In this document: one piece after another, positions 43,512-52,180 of the stretch | Position numbering within the stretch: the stretch's first letter is position 1 | Layout of the letters: each line of letters opens with the position of its first letter | DNA from: Iodobacter violaceini | Lineage (GTDB): Bacteria; Pseudomonadota; Gammaproteobacteria; Burkholderiales; Chitinibacteraceae | Reading direction: 5' to 3' | Length of the DNA stretch: 64,000 nucleotides | Assembly (NCBI RefSeq): GCF_011601265.1 | Contig: NZ_JAAOLX010000002.1 | Location: forward strand, 124,001 to 188,000 | Made by a program: the position numbers and the translations under genes | The notes under the pieces: model-generated | Seen by the model: only the letters and a program-made list of their open reading frames with translations | Told to the model about the DNA's origin: nothing | The model's database searches: none

Positions 43512-44936
43512 TCAGCGATGCTGAGCGGGATGATGAGATAAAGCACGGCTGGTCAGTAAGCCTATCTGCTTAAAGTGCTGATAATGCGTATCGGCAAGGA
43601 GATCCCCCCCCTGCCGGTCGGCATAGATAATACCGACAGCCTTGTCCCCAACAAAAATAGACATGGCACAAAATTCTTCTTTACCCACCTGATCACGAAA
43701 TCCCGCAGGCAGCATGGGCTCCAGGCTTTCGGCATTGCCTGAATTTAACCAAATGCTTTGCTGCTTGAGCATCAGCCGCGTCAGCAAGTGGGGCTCATCC
43801 AGCTTAATATGCAGTTGACGGGCCGGATCAGACGGCTCTATTCCATGGGCAAAGCGCGCTTTAACCGCATTTTCACCCGCAACCAGCAGGGCAAAAAGAA
43901 TACGCCGCATACCCAGCCCTTCTGCCAGTGCGCGTACCGCCAGAGTCATAATCTGATTAGCCGGCGCACCCTGTGTGCCGGCCAGATGCAGCGCCTGCAT
44001 TCTTTCAGCCAGAATGTCTTTTGTGATCAGAGCAGGAGCAGGCACAGGGGCGGCCTGTGCAGGAGCAGGAGCAGGAGCAGGAGCAGGTGGCACGGGCCAT
44101 TCACCCGGCAACATAGGCAACCAGCGTGCGGCAGGCCAGCCTTGCTTCTGAGGCTCGTTACGTGCGTATTGCAGCATTAAACGGTTGGTTCGCTGCCAGA
44201 CATCATCCACGGAGGTATTTAAGATTTCAGCCATGGCGTGCAATGCCTCAGCCACACCAGGCTGCCACCAGCCACGATCCAGCAAATGAGCCAGCTGTAA
44301 GGTGGCGTGCTGCAAGGATTGCCTTGGCAGCATATTTTCTGTTTCCTGAGACAATAATGCGCTTAATGACTGCGGCAAAGACCAAGCTGCCAGTAAGGCA
44401 TGAGCATGATCTCTGCCATGAGGCGCGGTGGGGTCACTTTCATGCGCCAGCAGCTCCAGCACCTCGGGCATCCGGCTGAGTAAGGCAGAAATAAAAATCT
44501 CGTCCAGATGCGCATCATAGCGCTCCCCCGCAAACTCCCTTGCCATCTTGGCGGTAAAGCGCGTATCGGCAATACATTTATGAATACGGGCAATCGTTCT
44601 GGGGTGCCCTTGCAAAACGTCTTCCAAAACAGGCAGACGGGTAAAATGCTCAATAAAAGGAGCAACCCCCATCAGCATCACAATGCCATTGATGGTTGTA
44701 ATATCGGCAGCCAGACTGCTTTTTTGCCGCTGATTAATATAACGCAGCGCCTGAGCCGTCAGCAGCGGGTCTTTTAAAACAATATCGGCTAAATCAGAGG
44801 GGCTGACGCGATCAGCACGGCGCAAAGCCAAAAGCAACTGCTCACGACTGGATTGTAAAACAGGCAGGCCACGGCGTGCCCAGTAGGCAAGCCAGGCAAC
44901 ATTACTCGTGGCGGCGGGGTGAGCTAGATTGTCCAT
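43512..44936 (-). CDS. HDOD domain signalling protein
   Basis: 474 residues. Residues about 20-250 form an HDOD domain (RRADRVSPSDLADIVLKDPL, INGIVMLMGV), an HD-superfamily output domain usually without hydrolase activity. A Pro/Ala linker (APAPAPA, about 278-302) leads to a GAF-like C-terminal domain (IMTLAVRALAEGLGMRRI, DKAVGIIYADRQGG). Such proteins act in signalling linked to motility or biofilm. Its start lies 13 bases inside the end of the membrane methyltransferase gene, which in turn overlaps motB. Confidence 0.78.
   Translation of the reverse strand: MDNLAHPAATSNVAWLAYWARRGLPVLQSSREQLLLALRRADRVSPSDLADIVLKDPLLTAQALRYINQRQKSSLAADITTINGIVMLMGVAPFIEHFTRLPVLEDVLQGHPRTIARIHKCIADTRFTAKMAREFAGERYDAHLDEIFISALLSRMPEVLELLAHESDPTAPHGRDHAHALLAAWSLPQSLSALLSQETENMLPRQSLQHATLQLAHLLDRGWWQPGVAEALHAMAEILNTSVDDVWQRTNRLMLQYARNEPQKQGWPAARWLPMLPGEWPVPPAPAPAPAPAQAAPVPAPALITKDILAERMQALHLAGTQGAPANQIMTLAVRALAEGLGMRRILFALLVAGENAVKARFAHGIEPSDPARQLHIKLDEPHLLTRLMLKQQSIWLNSGNAESLEPMLPAGFRDQVGKEEFCAMSIFVGDKAVGIIYADRQGGDLLADTHYQHFKQIGLLTSRALSHHPAQHR
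44059..44087. repeat. Hexanucleotide tandem repeat in the HDOD gene
   Basis: Four and a half copies of AGGAGC in a row encode the Pro-Ala linker of the HDOD protein. The 6-bp unit keeps the frame, so slippage would change linker length, not switch the gene off. Confidence 0.8.
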
Positions 44937-45643
44937 ACTAAAAGTCTGCTGCCTTTCCAGTCTCCAATATCACAGATGCGGGCAGGAGGCGCATTGGGAA
45001 TATCAAAGCTATTACTAATTAATAAGCTGCCGGGGCGCATTTCTTTTTGCGCTTTTTCCCAGAGCAAGCTCATTGGCTCGGGTGATAAATAAGCGTAAAC
45101 CACATCATAATCAGTCAGATCAGCGGCGAATGCATCACCGTGATGCCAGCCTGCATTGCTCCGGGCTAAGCGTAAGCGGCCAAACAACCAGGGAAGCCAG
45201 GAAAACTCGATACCATCAGCTTGCACATCCGGCCGGTGGCGGACAAACCAAGCCAGTACCGTGCCAGTGCCTGCACCCAAATCCAGTAAACGCGCCCCTG
45301 CAGGCACTTGCTTTGCCAGCTGTTCCAAAGCCTGAGTGTTACTTAAATACAAAGGCACTCTGTTGCGTAAGACGCCACCAAACACCATCCAGCTAACCAG
45401 CAGCGCCACCAGATACCAGCGGGGATCAACAGGAATCAGGAGCGCCAGCGAAACAGCAAATGGAAAAACCAAGTGGATGTATCGCCACCACGTGCCATCA
45501 TGCCAGCGTAAAGCAGCTGAAAAAGAAAGGCCTGCTGTAAGCAAGGCCCAGATGATTGCCGGCCATGCCATCAGGCCCGCAACAAGCGCCGCAACAGCCA
45601 TGGCACAAAACTGAATAAGCACAAAGCGCAGGGCTTGCGTCAT
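44924..45643 (-). CDS. Membrane-anchored class I SAM-dependent methyltransferase
   Basis: 239 residues. Three to four hydrophobic segments fill residues about 5-85 (FVLIQFCAMAVAALVAGLMA and others). The cytoplasmic methyltransferase fold follows with LLDLGAGTGTVLAWF (about 118-132) for SAM and DYDVVYAYLSPEPM as a motif IV-like segment. Substrate unknown; membrane anchoring suggests a lipid, quinone or membrane protein target. It overlaps motB by 4 bases (ATGA) and the HDOD gene by 13. Confidence 0.75.
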   Translation of the reverse strand: MTQALRFVLIQFCAMAVAALVAGLMAWPAIIWALLTAGLSFSAALRWHDGTWWRYIHLVFPFAVSLALLIPVDPRWYLVALLVSWMVFGGVLRNRVPLYLSNTQALEQLAKQVPAGARLLDLGAGTGTVLAWFVRHRPDVQADGIEFSWLPWLFGRLRLARSNAGWHHGDAFAADLTDYDVVYAYLSPEPMSLLWEKAQKEMRPGSLLISNSFDIPNAPPARICDIGDWKGSRLLVWTI

Positions 45644-46533
45644 TTATCCGTCTTTTTTACAGCCGCTGGGGGCGGCGCTTCATCCTGGCTTTTCCCCGCC
45701 TGCTGGCGAATATTGTCTTCGGCCTCATGATTCAATACCACGATGCTGATCCGGCGGTTTACCGGGTTATAAATATTGCCTGTATCCAGGGGAATAACAT
45801 CACCAAAGCCGTTAACACGTAATATTTTTTTATCGGATAAGCCACCCGCAACCAGTTCGCGGCGGGATGCATTAGCACGATCAGCCGACAGCTCCCAATT
45901 GCTGTAGCCCTCATCGCCACCCGCAAAACGGGATGAATCGGTATGGCCGGATAAAGAAACCGCATTAGGGACTTCATTTAAAAATTCAGCGATTTCACGC
46001 AGCATATCCCGGCTGAAAGATTCAAGATCTGAGCTGCCCGATTTAAACATGGGGCGATTTTGCTCATCCACAATCTGAATTCTTAAGCCTTCTGCCACCA
46101 TATCTAATTTAAGCTGGTTTTTAAATTGCGCTAATTTGGAATTTTCTTTGATTTTATTATCCATCAAAGCTTCAAATTTTTGCTTCAGCTCCGAAAGACG
46201 TTTTTTATCTTTGGCAGCAACCGAAACAACATCGCCATTTTTAACCTGGCCCGCCTGCTTGGTTAAATCATTCCCGCCGCCCTTAATTAAGGATGTGGCA
46301 TCCCCTGCGCCATCCCCGCCGGACATAGATACTTTAAGCGGATTAGCAAAATAGCTGGTAATCCCTTTCATGGTCCCTTTTGATACCGACCCCAGCAACC
46401 ACATCAGCAAGAAGAAAGCCATCATCGCGGTAACGAAGTCGGCATAGGCAATTTTCCATGCCCCTCCGTGATGCCCGTGGCCGCCTTTCTTAATCCGTTT
46501 TACAACTATGGGGCGTTGTGAATCATCGCTCAT
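45640..46533 (-). CDS. motB: Flagellar motor stator protein MotB
   Basis: 297 residues. A basic N-terminus precedes one membrane segment (WKIAYADFVTAMMAFFLLMW) with the proton-binding Asp at residue 32, the same number as in E. coli. A periplasmic plug/linker and the OmpA-like peptidoglycan-binding domain follow (VSLSGHTDSSRF, ANASRRELVAGGL, NRRISIVVL). It anchors the stator. It follows motA by 28 bases. Confidence 0.95.
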   Translation of the reverse strand: MSDDSQRPIVVKRIKKGGHGHHGGAWKIAYADFVTAMMAFFLLMWLLGSVSKGTMKGITSYFANPLKVSMSGGDGAGDATSLIKGGGNDLTKQAGQVKNGDVVSVAAKDKKRLSELKQKFEALMDNKIKENSKLAQFKNQLKLDMVAEGLRIQIVDEQNRPMFKSGSSDLESFSRDMLREIAEFLNEVPNAVSLSGHTDSSRFAGGDEGYSNWELSADRANASRRELVAGGLSDKKILRVNGFGDVIPLDTGNIYNPVNRRISIVVLNHEAEDNIRQQAGKSQDEAPPPAAVKKTDK

Positions 46534-46561
46534 TTTGCGCTACCTTAAAAACTATGTGGTT

Positions 46562-47422
46562 TTACTTACCCTTAGCACTCTTCACATGATCTTCTAATTC
46601 TTTAAAGCTTGGGCGATCACTGCCGCTCAATGCTTTGCGGCCAAATTCAACAGCAACTTGCGGCGCATAGCCATTCAGGCTGGCCAGCAAAGTGACTTTC
46701 ACAGCCTGAAACGCAATACTGGTTGCTGCGCCCTGTTTCTCCAGCACCGTTGCCAATGGCCCCACAAAACCATAAGCCAGCCAAATCCCCATAAAAGTAC
46801 CTACCAGCGCCGCACCAATCAGCTCGCCCAGTGCAGGTGGCGGCAGATGCAAAGAACCCATAACGTGAACCACGCCCATTACCGCCGCCACAATACCAAA
46901 AGCAGGCAGGCCATCGGCCAGCTTGGTAATTGCATCGACCGCAACGTGGGCATCTGCATGGTGCGCTTCTAATTCCACATCCATCAGATTTTCAATTTCC
47001 ATTGAATTTAAATTACCCCCGACCATGAGGCGCAGATAATCACAAAGGAATTCAGTTAAATGATGATCATGAGCAACGGAGGCATATTTGGAAATAATAG
47101 GGCTGGAATGCGGGTCTTCAATATCTGTTTCAATCGACATCAAACCTTCTTTCCGTACTTTGGAAAGAATTTCAAACATCATGGCAAATAAATCCATGAA
47201 AAAAGGTTTGTTATAGGGGGTGCTTTTAAACATAAGAGGAAGAGCCGCGACCGTTTGCTTCATCCCTTTCGCGCCTTGGGCAGCGATCATCCCGCCAATT
47301 GCACCACCGAAAATAATAACGAGTTCGGATGGCTGCCAGAACGTGCCTAAATGCCCGCCGTGTACAGCGTAAGCGCCCAGAATACAAACGCACATAAAAA
47401 CATAGCCAATAATGACGAACAT
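46562..47422 (-). CDS. motA: Flagellar motor stator protein MotA
   Basis: 286 residues with four membrane segments (starting MFVIIGYVFMCVCILGAYAV). The cytoplasmic loop has KVRKEGLMSIETD, with the Arg and Glu that contact FliG. LADGLPAFGIVAAVMGVVHV and the following segment form the proton channel with MotB. AGGGAAG precedes the ATG. No other flagellar genes are adjacent; the pair sits between rnhB and the HDOD/methyltransferase genes. Confidence 0.95.
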   Translation of the reverse strand: MFVIIGYVFMCVCILGAYAVHGGHLGTFWQPSELVIIFGGAIGGMIAAQGAKGMKQTVAALPLMFKSTPYNKPFFMDLFAMMFEILSKVRKEGLMSIETDIEDPHSSPIISKYASVAHDHHLTEFLCDYLRLMVGGNLNSMEIENLMDVELEAHHADAHVAVDAITKLADGLPAFGIVAAVMGVVHVMGSLHLPPPALGELIGAALVGTFMGIWLAYGFVGPLATVLEKQGAATSIAFQAVKVTLLASLNGYAPQVAVEFGRKALSGSDRPSFKELEDHVKSAKGK

Positions 47423-47545
47423 GCGTCAGCTTCCCTGTAATGACTTAATAAAATAACTTACTTAGGCTGCATATTAGAAGATTGAATACAGCACGACAAC
47501 CAATCAAGGAGAATTAAAGCGAAATGAATTGCGCTTTGAGATGTA

Positions 47546-48127
47546 TTACCAGAGAGACGCCTGCGCATTTACTCTTATGACAGGGCCAAAACTTTTTCTG
47601 TGTACAGGGCAAGGGCCAAGCCGCTTTAATGCTTCTAAATGCTGCGCTGTCGGATAGCCCTTATGCTGCGTAAAACCATAGCCGGGATAAAGCGCATCAA
47701 AACCGTCAACTTCACGATCACGGCTGACCTTGGCCAGAATGGAGGCCGCAGAAATGCAGCTTTCAAGCGCATCACCACCCACAATCGCCCTGGCAGGAAC
47801 GATTAAACCTTTTGGAATCCGGTTACCATCAATTAATGCTTCGGCGGGCTGCACATCAAGGCCGGCAACAGCACGCTGCATGGCCAGCATCGTGGCATGC
47901 AGGATATTCAGCTCGTCAATTTCCTCAATTGAAGCCGAGGCCACCGACCAGGACACTGCGCAGGATTTAATTAAATCAAATAAAACATCACGGCGGCGGG
48001 CCGTTAATTTTTTTGAATCATTTAAGCCAGGTAAATCATAGCGGGCAGGCAAAATAACCGCAGCGGCAAACACTGCTCCGGCCAATGGGCCTCTGCCCGC
48101 CTCGTCAACACCACAAATTAAACTCAC
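47546..48127 (-). CDS. rnhB: Ribonuclease HII
   Basis: 193 residues from the GTG at 48127, preceded by AAAGG and overlapping the lpxB stop (GTGA); an ATG 24 bases upstream is an alternative. The start [19 protein letters not shown] has the DEAGRGP active-site motif; [17 protein letters not shown] and [10 protein letters not shown] are family blocks. It removes ribonucleotides from DNA. Last gene of the lpxD-fabZ-lpxA-lpxB-rnhB run, a typical position. Confidence 0.93.
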   Translation of the reverse strand: MSLICGVDEAGRGPLAGAVFAAAVILPARYDLPGLNDSKKLTARRRDVLFDLIKSCAVSWSVASASIEEIDELNILHATMLAMQRAVAGLDVQPAEALIDGNRIPKGLIVPARAIVGGDALESCISAASILAKVSRDREVDGFDALYPGYGFTQHKGYPTAQHLEALKRLGPCPVHRKSFGPVIRVNAQASLW

Positions 48128-49296
48128 GCCTTTACCCCTAGCACCGAGCAAACCGCATCTGCTGCGCGCTCTGCTGCACCGCAGCGCAGGCTAAGGTGCA
48201 GATCTGCAAAGCGGTGACTCAGAGCCGTGGCAAGACGTTTGTCATCGTATAAATTACTGATGGCCTGAAGCAAATTATCCGATGTTGCATCGTCCTGCAA
48301 AAGCTCAGGCACTACAAACTTGCCCGCCAGCACATTGGGCAGGCTGACATAAGGCAGCCTGAGCTTTCTTTTAACCATACGGTAAGTCAGCGAAGACAAG
48401 CGGTAAGTCACCACCATGGGCTGGCGCGACATCATTGCTTCTAAGGTTGCCGTACCTGACGCCAGCAGAATCACATCAGCAGCCTGCATCGCTTCGTGTG
48501 CATGACCAAACATCAGACGAAACGGCAGCTCCTGAGCGCCCTGCTTCCAGATTTCCTGCTCAAACAACAAGCGCGTTTCACGCGTCACAAACGGCACCAG
48601 AAATAAGGCATTGGGATATCGGTCCAGCAGCTTTCTGGCGGTTTCAACAAACAAAGCCGCCAGCATTTCAACTTCGCTTTGGCGGCTGCCAGGCAGTAAG
48701 GTAAACACAGCTTTTTGCGGCGGGATTTCCAGCACTTCACGCACAGCCAGCTGATCTGGCACTTCAGGAAAAATCTCAGCTAAAGGGTGGCCAACATAAC
48801 TGGCAGGAATATTTGCATCCCGATATATTTTTTCTTCGAAAGGAAACAGCAACAGCATATGCGACACGCACTGGCCAATTTTTTTAAGCCGCTCCGAGCG
48901 CCACGCCCAAACAGAAGGACCAACATAATGAATGGTTGGCACACCCGCCTGTTTAAGTGTTTTTTCTAATCCGAAATTAAAATCAGGGGCATCAATACCA
49001 ATAAATAAATCCGGCTTATCTGCCAGCAATTGCCGTTTTAACTGGCGGCGGATACGCAGTAATTCGGGCAAATGACGAATCACTTCCAGATAACCACGCA
49101 CAGCCAGTTTTTCCATAGGCACAACAGAGGTGCAGCCTGCGGCCTGCATTTTAGGGCCTGCAATACCGAAAAAATCAGCATGTGGCAGGCGTTTCTTCAG
49201 AGCCAGAATAAGCTGGCTCCCTAATAAATCGCCCGAAGATTCACCGGCCACCACTGCTATACGCAGGCGGCCTTGAGTATTTAATATGCGCTGCAT
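48124..49296 (-). CDS. lpxB: Lipid-A-disaccharide synthase
   Basis: 390 residues from the ATG at 49296, one base after the lpxA stop; a longer frame runs into lpxA. Family blocks: [49 protein letters not shown] and [10 protein letters not shown]. It joins UDP-2,3-diacylglucosamine and lipid X into the lipid A disaccharide at the inner membrane. Confidence 0.96.
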   Translation of the reverse strand: MQRILNTQGRLRIAVVAGESSGDLLGSQLILALKKRLPHADFFGIAGPKMQAAGCTSVVPMEKLAVRGYLEVIRHLPELLRIRRQLKRQLLADKPDLFIGIDAPDFNFGLEKTLKQAGVPTIHYVGPSVWAWRSERLKKIGQCVSHMLLLFPFEEKIYRDANIPASYVGHPLAEIFPEVPDQLAVREVLEIPPQKAVFTLLPGSRQSEVEMLAALFVETARKLLDRYPNALFLVPFVTRETRLLFEQEIWKQGAQELPFRLMFGHAHEAMQAADVILLASGTATLEAMMSRQPMVVTYRLSSLTYRMVKRKLRLPYVSLPNVLAGKFVVPELLQDDATSDNLLQAISNLYDDKRLATALSHRFADLHLSLRCGAAERAADAVCSVLGVKA

Positions 49297-49297
49297 A

Positions 49298-50074
49298 TCA
49301 GCGGATAATCCCACGAGTGGATTGTGCAAAGAAATCAAGGAAGGCCTGAAGTTCCGGCTGATCAGTGACTTGTGTTTCTATAGCCGCTTTAGCCTCTGCA
49401 AAAGGTAAGCCCTGACGGTAAAGCATTTTATATGCGCGCTTAATATGGGTAATTTGCTCGCTGCTGAAACCCCGGCGCTTTAAGCCTTCGCTGTTAATTC
49501 CGTTTGGCACAGCCCGATTACCCGCGGCCATAACAAAAGGCGGCACATCCTGAGCTACCGCTGCAGTAAACGCGGTCATGGCATGCGGGGCAATTTTGCA
49601 GAACTGGTGCACGGTGGTAAAGCCACCCAAAATCACCCAGTCACCAATATGCACATGGCCCGCGAGGGTGGTGTTATTGGCAAAAATAGTATGGCTGCCA
49701 ATTTTGCAATCATGGGCAATATGCACATAGGCCATAATCCAGTTGTCGTCCCCTATCATAGTGACGCCATCGTCCTGCGCCGTGCCGGTAGAAATCGTAA
49801 CATTCTGGAAAATCGTATTGCCATCGCCAATCACAAGGCGTGTTGGTTCCCCCGCATATTTTTTATCCTGAGGCGCACAGCCTATGCTGGAGAAAGAATA
49901 AATACGGTTGTTTTTGCCAATTTGCGTATGCCCGTCTACGACCACATGGGCCTCAAGACGAGTACCAGCGCCGATACTGACATGCTCACCAATCACACAA
50001 AAAGGGCCGATCTCTACGTCAGAGGCAAGCTCGGCTCCGTCATGAATAATGGCTGAAGCGTGAATTTTCGACAT
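49298..50074 (-). CDS. lpxA: UDP-N-acetylglucosamine acyltransferase
   Basis: 258 residues, a left-handed beta-helix of hexapeptide repeats (IGPFCVIGEHVSIGAGTRLE) with the catalytic His in YVHIAHDCKIG and the C-terminal helical part (GINSEGLKRRGFS). First step of lipid A synthesis. It sits 17 bases after fabZ. Confidence 0.97.
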   Translation of the reverse strand: MSKIHASAIIHDGAELASDVEIGPFCVIGEHVSIGAGTRLEAHVVVDGHTQIGKNNRIYSFSSIGCAPQDKKYAGEPTRLVIGDGNTIFQNVTISTGTAQDDGVTMIGDDNWIMAYVHIAHDCKIGSHTIFANNTTLAGHVHIGDWVILGGFTTVHQFCKIAPHAMTAFTAAVAQDVPPFVMAAGNRAVPNGINSEGLKRRGFSSEQITHIKRAYKMLYRQGLPFAEAKAAIETQVTDQPELQAFLDFFAQSTRGIIR

Positions 50075-50091
50075 ATTTTACTCTGACTGAA

Positions 50092-50544
50092 TTAGCGTTG
50101 AACTTCGCGTTGCGCGCACATTAAATCAGCTTCGGCAGCTAATTCTGTACCGACAAAAGCCTGTGCTTTGTATTTCCAGATGCCACGCTTATTAGCAGTG
50201 ATCTGCACGCATAAAGTCAGCTGATCACCCGGCACAACCTGGCGTTTAAACCGGGCATTATCAATACCTGCAAAGAAATATAAAGAATCTTCCGAAGGCG
50301 CAACTTCAAGGCTTTTGTACGACAATACGCCGGCAGCCTGGGCAAGCGCTTCCATAATCAACACACCCGGCATGACCGGATAGGTTGGAAAATGGCCCTG
50401 GAAGAAAGGCTCATTAATGGTGACATTTTTAATTGCTTTAATTGAAACGCCAGGCTCAATTTCTAAAACGCGATCAATTAATAAAAAAGGATAGCGATGT
50501 GGCAAGCATTTTGTAATTTCTAAAACATCCATGGTCTGACTCAT
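50092..50544 (-). CDS. fabZ: 3-hydroxyacyl-ACP dehydratase FabZ
   Basis: 150 residues. A hotdog-fold enzyme with [13 protein letters not shown] (catalytic His) and [20 protein letters not shown] (catalytic Glu). It dehydrates 3-hydroxyacyl-ACP in fatty acid synthesis and competes with LpxA/LpxD for substrate, so co-location is meaningful. A second ATG four codons in is a possible start. Confidence 0.96.
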   Translation of the reverse strand: MSQTMDVLEITKCLPHRYPFLLIDRVLEIEPGVSIKAIKNVTINEPFFQGHFPTYPVMPGVLIMEALAQAAGVLSYKSLEVAPSEDSLYFFAGIDNARFKRQVVPGDQLTLCVQITANKRGIWKYKAQAFVGTELAAEADLMCAQREVQR

Positions 50545-50624
50545 TACACTTATTCTCCAACCGGCGACTGACTGCCGTGATCTCTTGCTTAAAGCCTGTT
50601 AATTAAAATGAATTTCGTTGCCTT

Positions 50625-51662
50625 CTATTCTGCAGGCAATGTCAATACAGCAATTTCTTTTTCAAGCTGCCTGATGCGTTTTGCCAATTCATCCAGATGA
50701 CGTAAATGAGCGGCATTATGCCGCCAGTCATCATAGGTTTGCATTGGATAAGAGCCTGAATACACGCCTGCTTCACGAATCGTTTTCGCCACCAAAGTAC
50801 CGCCCATGACTGTCACACCGTCACAGATTTCCAGGTGACCTGAAATCATCACCGCGCCACCAATCTGGCAGCGCGCGCCAATTTTTGTAGAGCCGGCTAT
50901 TCCCACACAGGCAGCCATGGCCGTATGTTCACCGATTTCCACGTTATGGGCGACCTGAATCAGGTTATCAATCCTCGCGCCGTTACCAATAATGGTATCG
51001 TTTAAAGCGCCCCGGTCTACCGTGGTGCAAGAACCAATTTCAACATCATTGCCAATAAGAACCCGGCCAAGCTGAGGGATTTTCTCCCAATGATCTGTGG
51101 CCCATGCATTGCCAAAACCATCACCTGCAATCACCGCATTGCTGTGTAAAATCACCCGGTCACCGATAAATGCACCGCTGTGTACGCTGGTATTGGGGTG
51201 AATAAGGCAATCATCACCCACTTCAACACGCTCACCAAGATATGCATTGGCTTTCACGATTGTGCGCTCACCCACTACCGCACCGGCTTCAATCACAACG
51301 CCAGGACCAATTTGAGCACTGGCCGCTACTTTAGCAAGCGGGTCAACAACTGCACGGGGATGAATTCCCGCCACAGCCAGCGGACGCGGATGCAGCAGCT
51401 GCGCCACTTGCGCAAAATACAGTTGCGGGTCACGCGTTACGATATGCGGATGTTTTAAGCTGGCACTTTCAGCGGGGCGGACAATAAAGGCCGCAGCACG
51501 GCTGGTTTGCAATTGCGCGCGCAGGCGGGGGTTTGCCAAAAAAGCCAGCTCACCCTCCCCTGCTTTTTCTAAAGAAGACACCCCGGTAATCAGCACATCA
51601 TCGCCATGACGCTCGCCACCGAGTAATTCAACAAGTCCCGATAATCTGAAAGAAAGCAACAT
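50625..51662 (-). CDS. lpxD: UDP-3-O-acyl-glucosamine N-acyltransferase
   Basis: 345 residues. The N-terminal uridine-binding domain (ITGVSSLEKAGEGELAFLAN) precedes the beta-helix (hexapeptide repeats, catalytic HNVEIGEHT) and a C-terminal helix (RHLDELAKRIRQLEKEI). Third step of lipid A synthesis. It begins 4 bases after the skp stop. Confidence 0.96.
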   Translation of the reverse strand: MLLSFRLSGLVELLGGERHGDDVLITGVSSLEKAGEGELAFLANPRLRAQLQTSRAAAFIVRPAESASLKHPHIVTRDPQLYFAQVAQLLHPRPLAVAGIHPRAVVDPLAKVAASAQIGPGVVIEAGAVVGERTIVKANAYLGERVEVGDDCLIHPNTSVHSGAFIGDRVILHSNAVIAGDGFGNAWATDHWEKIPQLGRVLIGNDVEIGSCTTVDRGALNDTIIGNGARIDNLIQVAHNVEIGEHTAMAACVGIAGSTKIGARCQIGGAVMISGHLEICDGVTVMGGTLVAKTIREAGVYSGSYPMQTYDDWRHNAAHLRHLDELAKRIRQLEKEIAVLTLPAE

Positions 51663-51666
51663 GCGT

Positions 51667-52161
51667 TTATTTGTCCATTAAAAGCTTTAATACTTTGTCT
51701 GTAATATCAATACGAGGGCTGCGCCATGCAACTTCCTGCAAAATTAAATCGTATTTTTCGCTGGTCGCTATTTGCGCAATAGCGGTATTTACCCGCTCCT
51801 GCAAACCGGATAATTCCTCATTGCGGCGCACATTCATATCTTCATTGAATTCACGCTGCATACGCTGAAAATCCTGATTCATTTTAACGAGCTCACGCTC
51901 TTTAATTCTGCGATCCGTTTCTGCAAGTGTTCCTCTGTCCAGCAACTGCTGCAAAGCCTTACCCTGAGCCGAAATCTTTTGCAAATCAGCTTTACGGGCA
52001 TCAAATTCACGCTCTATCTTTTTGGCCGCCCTCACTGCCGGGGATGCCTCACGCAAGATTCGCTCGGTATCCACAAAACCAATCCGCATATCTGCCGCAA
52101 ATGCACTGGAAGTCAATACAACACCCATTGCCAGTAATACAGCACGTGGCCATTTCAACAT
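51667..52161 (-). CDS. skp: OmpH/Skp family periplasmic chaperone
   Basis: 164 residues from the ATG at 52161, 9 bases after AAGGAG. A signal peptide ends SSAFA. The mature start ADMRIGFVDTERIL is typical of OmpH; a long helical tentacle region (KADLQKISAQGKALQQ to NEDMNVRRNEELSGLQ) follows. It escorts unfolded outer-membrane proteins to BamA, whose gene is 19 bases upstream. Confidence 0.93.
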   Translation of the reverse strand: MLKWPRAVLLAMGVVLTSSAFAADMRIGFVDTERILREASPAVRAAKKIEREFDARKADLQKISAQGKALQQLLDRGTLAETDRRIKERELVKMNQDFQRMQREFNEDMNVRRNEELSGLQERVNTAIAQIATSEKYDLILQEVAWRSPRIDITDKVLKLLMDK

Positions 52162-52180
52162 AGATAGTGGCTCCTTAAAA

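Noticed and set aside
47423-47500. Sigma-28 flagellar promoter before motA
   Set aside because: No TAAA-N15-GCCGATAA-like match could be found.
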